Source of the DNA: Bacteroidia bacterium
GTDB lineage: Bacteria > Bacteroidota > Bacteroidia > Flavobacteriales > Flavobacteriaceae
Direction: 5' to 3'
Assembly: GCA_030430385.1 (NCBI GenBank)
Contig: JAUIFO010000002.1
Span: 186,001-250,000 of the forward strand
DNA length: 64,000 nucleotides
Shown here: piece by piece, positions 61,637-64,000 of the stretch
Position numbering within the stretch: position 1 is the first letter of the stretch
How the letters are laid out: each line of letters starts with the position of its first letter
The notes under the pieces: model-generated
Told to the model about the DNA's origin: nothing
Seen by the model: only the letters and a program-made list of their open reading frames with translations
The model's database searches: none
Made by a program: the position numbers and the translations under genes

Positions 61637-61784
61637 AGATTCTTCAGCCTTAATCGGAATGACAAAACTCAGGCTTGTGTCATTTCGAGCTTGTCGAGAA
61701 ATCTAATTATTGAATAGATTCCTTCACTTTAGTATTTCTATTCTGAAATGTTGCATCTCGTTAAGCGTTATTTCAGAATGTCAA
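61637..61784. repeat. Cluster of palindromic repeat units after the receptor gene
   Basis: A 28-bp unit at 61637-61664 (plus) and a 27-bp unit at 61678-61704 (minus) have the ends AGATT and AATGACA or their complement. A degenerate unit starts with AGATTCC at 61716. An inverted repeat TTCTGAAAT (61741-61749) faces ATTTCAGAA (61770-61778). They fill the gap between convergent genes. Confidence 0.75.
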
Positions 61785-61789
61785 TCCTT

Positions 61790-62896
61790 TTAGTCTTTCC
61801 ATTCTGCAATAAACAAATTCGTATCGCGTCCACCTCCATTATTTCTATTTGAAGAAAATGCTAAGTATTTTCCATCGTTTGAAAATACAGGAAAGGCGTC
61901 AAAAGTTTCGCCATGAGTGATACGCTCTAAATTTTTCCCATCAAGATCGATCATATACAAATTGAAAGGAAAACCACGTTCAGCTTCAAAGTTGGACGAA
62001 AACAAAACTTTCTCTCCAGAAGGGTGGAAAAACGGACTCCAATTAGCGTTACCTAAATCGGTTAGTTGTCGTAAATTACTTCCGTCTGCATTGCAAATGT
62101 AAAGCTCCATTTCGGTTGGTTCAACCAAACCTTCAGCCAATAATTCTTTATAGGCTTTAATGTCTTCTTCTGTTTTTGGTCGCGATGAACGGAAAATCAA
62201 TTTTGTGCCATCTGGCGAAAAGAAAGCACCTCCATCATAACCAAGCTCGTTAGTGATTTGCTTAACATCAGATCCATCGATATTCATGGTGTATAATTCT
62301 AGATCACCACTTCGTGTAGATGTAAATACAATTTTATCGCCCTTTGGAGACACTGTAGGTTCAGCATCATAACCGACTTCATTGGTGAGCTGCTTTACTA
62401 TATTTCCTTCTAGATCTGCCACAAAAATGTCATAGCTATCATAAATTGGCCAAATATATTTCCCGTTTTTTCGCAATGGTGTTTCTGGGCATTTATCGTC
62501 ACCTAAATGCGTTGATGCATAAATGATATGCTTATTGTCTGGTAAAAAATACGAACACGTTGTACGACCTTTTCCTGTACTTACCATTGGTGGCGCAACA
62601 CTATCCATGAAGGTTTCATTAGCATTCATCAAAAACATTTGATCACAGTCAACATTCCAAGCTTTATTATTAGACTGAAAGACTAATTGTTTATCATCAA
62701 AACTCCAATAAGCTTCAGCATTATCACCACCAAAAGTCACTTGACGAATGGACTTAAAATGCTTTTCTTCAGGATAAATCAGAGAATCATTTACAGGTTC
62801 ACTAACGATCGTTTCATTGTTATGGTTGGTAGACTTTTCTTCAGACTTACAATTAAAAAGTAAAAGACCAATTATGAATAGATATGTGTATTTCAT
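61790..62896 (-). CDS. TolB-like PD40 beta-propeller lipoprotein
   Basis: This 368-residue protein has a lipoprotein signal with Cys16 (FIIGLLLFNCKSEE). At least five WD40-like PD40 repeats of TolB type follow, such as EPTVSPKGDKIVFTSTRSGDLELYTM and FFSPDGTKLIFRSSRP. TolB-like propellers bind peptides or sugars in the periplasm. No Tol-Pal genes are adjacent, so its partner is unknown. It is divergent from the M28 peptidase gene; start codons lie 42 bp apart with overlapping promoters. Confidence 0.92.
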   Translation of the reverse strand: MKYTYLFIIGLLLFNCKSEEKSTNHNNETIVSEPVNDSLIYPEEKHFKSIRQVTFGGDNAEAYWSFDDKQLVFQSNNKAWNVDCDQMFLMNANETFMDSVAPPMVSTGKGRTTCSYFLPDNKHIIYASTHLGDDKCPETPLRKNGKYIWPIYDSYDIFVADLEGNIVKQLTNEVGYDAEPTVSPKGDKIVFTSTRSGDLELYTMNIDGSDVKQITNELGYDGGAFFSPDGTKLIFRSSRPKTEEDIKAYKELLAEGLVEPTEMELYICNADGSNLRQLTDLGNANWSPFFHPSGEKVLFSSNFEAERGFPFNLYMIDLDGKNLERITHGETFDAFPVFSNDGKYLAFSSNRNNGGGRDTNLFIAEWKD

Positions 62897-62908
62897 GTGT
62901 TTATTAAC

Positions 62909-62926
62909 TAAATTTGCACAAAATTA
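62909..62926. promoter_or_regulatory. Overlapping divergent -7 boxes (PD40 lipoprotein / M28 peptidase)
   Basis: Plus strand TAAATTTG (62909-62916) faces minus strand TAATTTTG (62919-62926). Both fit TAnnTTTG and each lies 22 bp from its own start codon. Confidence 0.55.
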
Positions 62927-62938
62927 AGATTTCGGAAG

Positions 62939-64000
62939 ATGAAAAACATATTATTTATTCTTTTTTTGACGCTCTGTTTAGGGTGTCAGCCAGAAAACAA
63001 GTTTGAAAATACGACGATAAAAGACGATGTTGTTTTTTTATCTGATGATAAATTAGAAGGTCGACAAACAGGTTCTGATGGTGAGCAATTAGCAGCAGAC
63101 TATATTGCAGAACGTTTTAAGAGTCTTGGATTGGAAGGTAAAGGTACCAACAACTATTTTCAAACGTTCTCTTTTAAACCAAAAACCGATCCTCATCAAG
63201 AAGTTAATTACACTGTAAAAGATGGAGACAGCACCATAACTGGAACCAATGTGATTGGTTACTTAAATAACAATGCGGAAAACACGATTGTTATTGGCGC
63301 ACATTATGATCATTTAGGATATGGAGCCGAAGGGTCTTTGTTCAGAGGCGAAACAAATGAAATCCACAATGGAGCCGATGACAACGCAAGTGGTGTTGCG
63401 GTGCTTCTTGATCTCGCTAAAAAACTAAAAGAGAACAATACAGGTAATAACTACTTATTTATGGCTTTCTCTGGTGAGGAAATGGGATTACTTGGCTCAA
63501 ATTATTTTACCAAAAACCCAACTATCGATTTAAAGAAGACCAATTATATGCTTAACATGGATATGGTTGGTCGTTTAAAACCAGATAGCACACTTGCAGT
63601 TTATGGTGTTGGAACATCACCTATTTTAAAACAAGTGGTAAAAGCAAACAATTCGAAATTTAAGATTATTGAAAACGAATCTGGAGTAGGCCCTAGTGAT
63701 CACACATCATTTTACAATAGCGATATTCCTGTACTTCATTTTTTTACGGGTCAGCATGAAGATTATCACAAACCAGGCGATGATTTTGAAAAGTTAAATT
63801 ATGAAGGGATGGCAACCATTTCGACCTATATTTTTGACATCATTACAGATCTTGACGATAATGGGAAGCTGTCGTTTAGAAAAACAAAAAACGAAAGTGA
63901 GGATGTTCCAAGATTTAAGGTTGGTTTAGGTGTTATTCCAGATTATTTGTTTGACGGAAAAGGGATGAGAATTGATGGTGTCAGTGAAGAAAAACCAGCC
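62939..64000 (+). CDS. M28 family metallopeptidase lipoprotein (C-terminus outside window)
   Basis: The visible 354 codons start at ATG 62939 and stay open to the window edge. A lipoprotein signal (FILFLTLCLGCQPEN) precedes an N-terminal lid region (LSDDKLEGRQTGSDG). The aminopeptidase core carries the di-zinc ligand segments GAHYDHLG, NGADDNASG, FSGEEMGLLGS and NMDMVGRL, with SDHTSFY last. A PDZ domain appears to begin near residue 325 (KVGLGVIPDYLFDGKGMRI). It should act as an aminopeptidase on the outer face of a membrane. Confidence 0.93.
   Translation, partial: MKNILFILFLTLCLGCQPENKFENTTIKDDVVFLSDDKLEGRQTGSDGEQLAADYIAERFKSLGLEGKGTNNYFQTFSFKPKTDPHQEVNYTVKDGDSTITGTNVIGYLNNNAENTIVIGAHYDHLGYGAEGSLFRGETNEIHNGADDNASGVAVLLDLAKKLKENNTGNNYLFMAFSGEEMGLLGSNYFTKNPTIDLKKTNYMLNMDMVGRLKPDSTLAVYGVGTSPILKQVVKANNSKFKIIENESGVGPSDHTSFYNSDIPVLHFFTGQHEDYHKPGDDFEKLNYEGMATISTYIFDIITDLDDNGKLSFRKTKNESEDVPRFKVGLGVIPDYLFDGKGMRIDGVSEEKPA

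Noticed and set aside
1..64000. CRISPR arrays, insertion sequences, toxin-antitoxin or restriction-modification modules
   Set aside because: I saw no regularly spaced repeats, transposase motifs, methylase-restriction pairs or toxin-like small gene pairs.

Overview
The window comes from a low-GC member of the Bacteroidota, almost certainly the family Flavobacteriaceae. Four signs support this. Promoters carry TAnnTTTG -7 boxes. Lineage-typical families are present: DUF4175, DUF4837, DUF4249, DUF6909, CarboxypepD-reg TonB receptors, a hybrid two-component regulator of the HTCS type, and a type IX secretion (T9SS) C-terminal signal. Intergenic palindromic repeats of about 28 bp have conserved AGATT and AATGACA ends. 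Most genes are chromosomal housekeeping or envelope genes. I see no prophage, insertion sequence or CRISPR array.

Layout. 1-8.9 kb: a truncated membrane protein, a DUF6909 protein with a nucleoside-phosphorylase-like C-terminus, a bacterial GH3 protein coupled to an M23 peptidase, tatA, a DUF4837 lipoprotein, an MltD-like transglycosylase and pgk. 9-15 kb: holB, then a TonB receptor with a DUF4249 lipoprotein and a membrane LytTR regulator; a textbook LytTR direct repeat (9 bp, 12 bp spacer) lies between regulator and receptor. 15-22 kb: an OmpH/Skp-like lipoprotein, a methyltransferase, mnmG, ybeY and DUF4175; mnmG is flanked by two parS-like sites. 22-31 kb: an AlkB-type monooxygenase, gltX, a small barrel, an SPFH protein, a FemAB/GNAT-like protein, DUF1761, glnS, folB and tRNA-Cys; the tRNA is followed by two degenerate tandem copies of its own 3' end and terminator.

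31-46 kb: GIY-YIG, LysE, GIN-domain, YbjQ and rnr on the minus strand; a 956-bp AT-rich gene-free spacer; then rpiB-CDF-elaA on the plus strand; then OmpA-like, S41 protease, rnpA and an S24 regulator; then M1, S8 and MBL-fold hydrolases. 46-57 kb: a cation:proton antiporter, then a tight operon (small cysteine-rich protein, T9SS-sorted repeat protein, two related barrel-like proteins) directly downstream of a 1336-residue HTCS sensor-regulator. 57-64 kb: lepA, an outer-membrane TonB-type receptor, a TolB-like lipoprotein and a truncated M28 peptidase.

The observations most worth a second look are the parS-like sites around mnmG, the LytTR operator in front of the TonB/DUF4249 operon, the palindromic repeat inserted in frame into rnr, the covarying tandem tRNA-Cys tails, and the HTCS-linked T9SS operon. 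The gene-free spacer with DnaA-box-like motifs is speculative. I did not find a clear new defence or mobile system.
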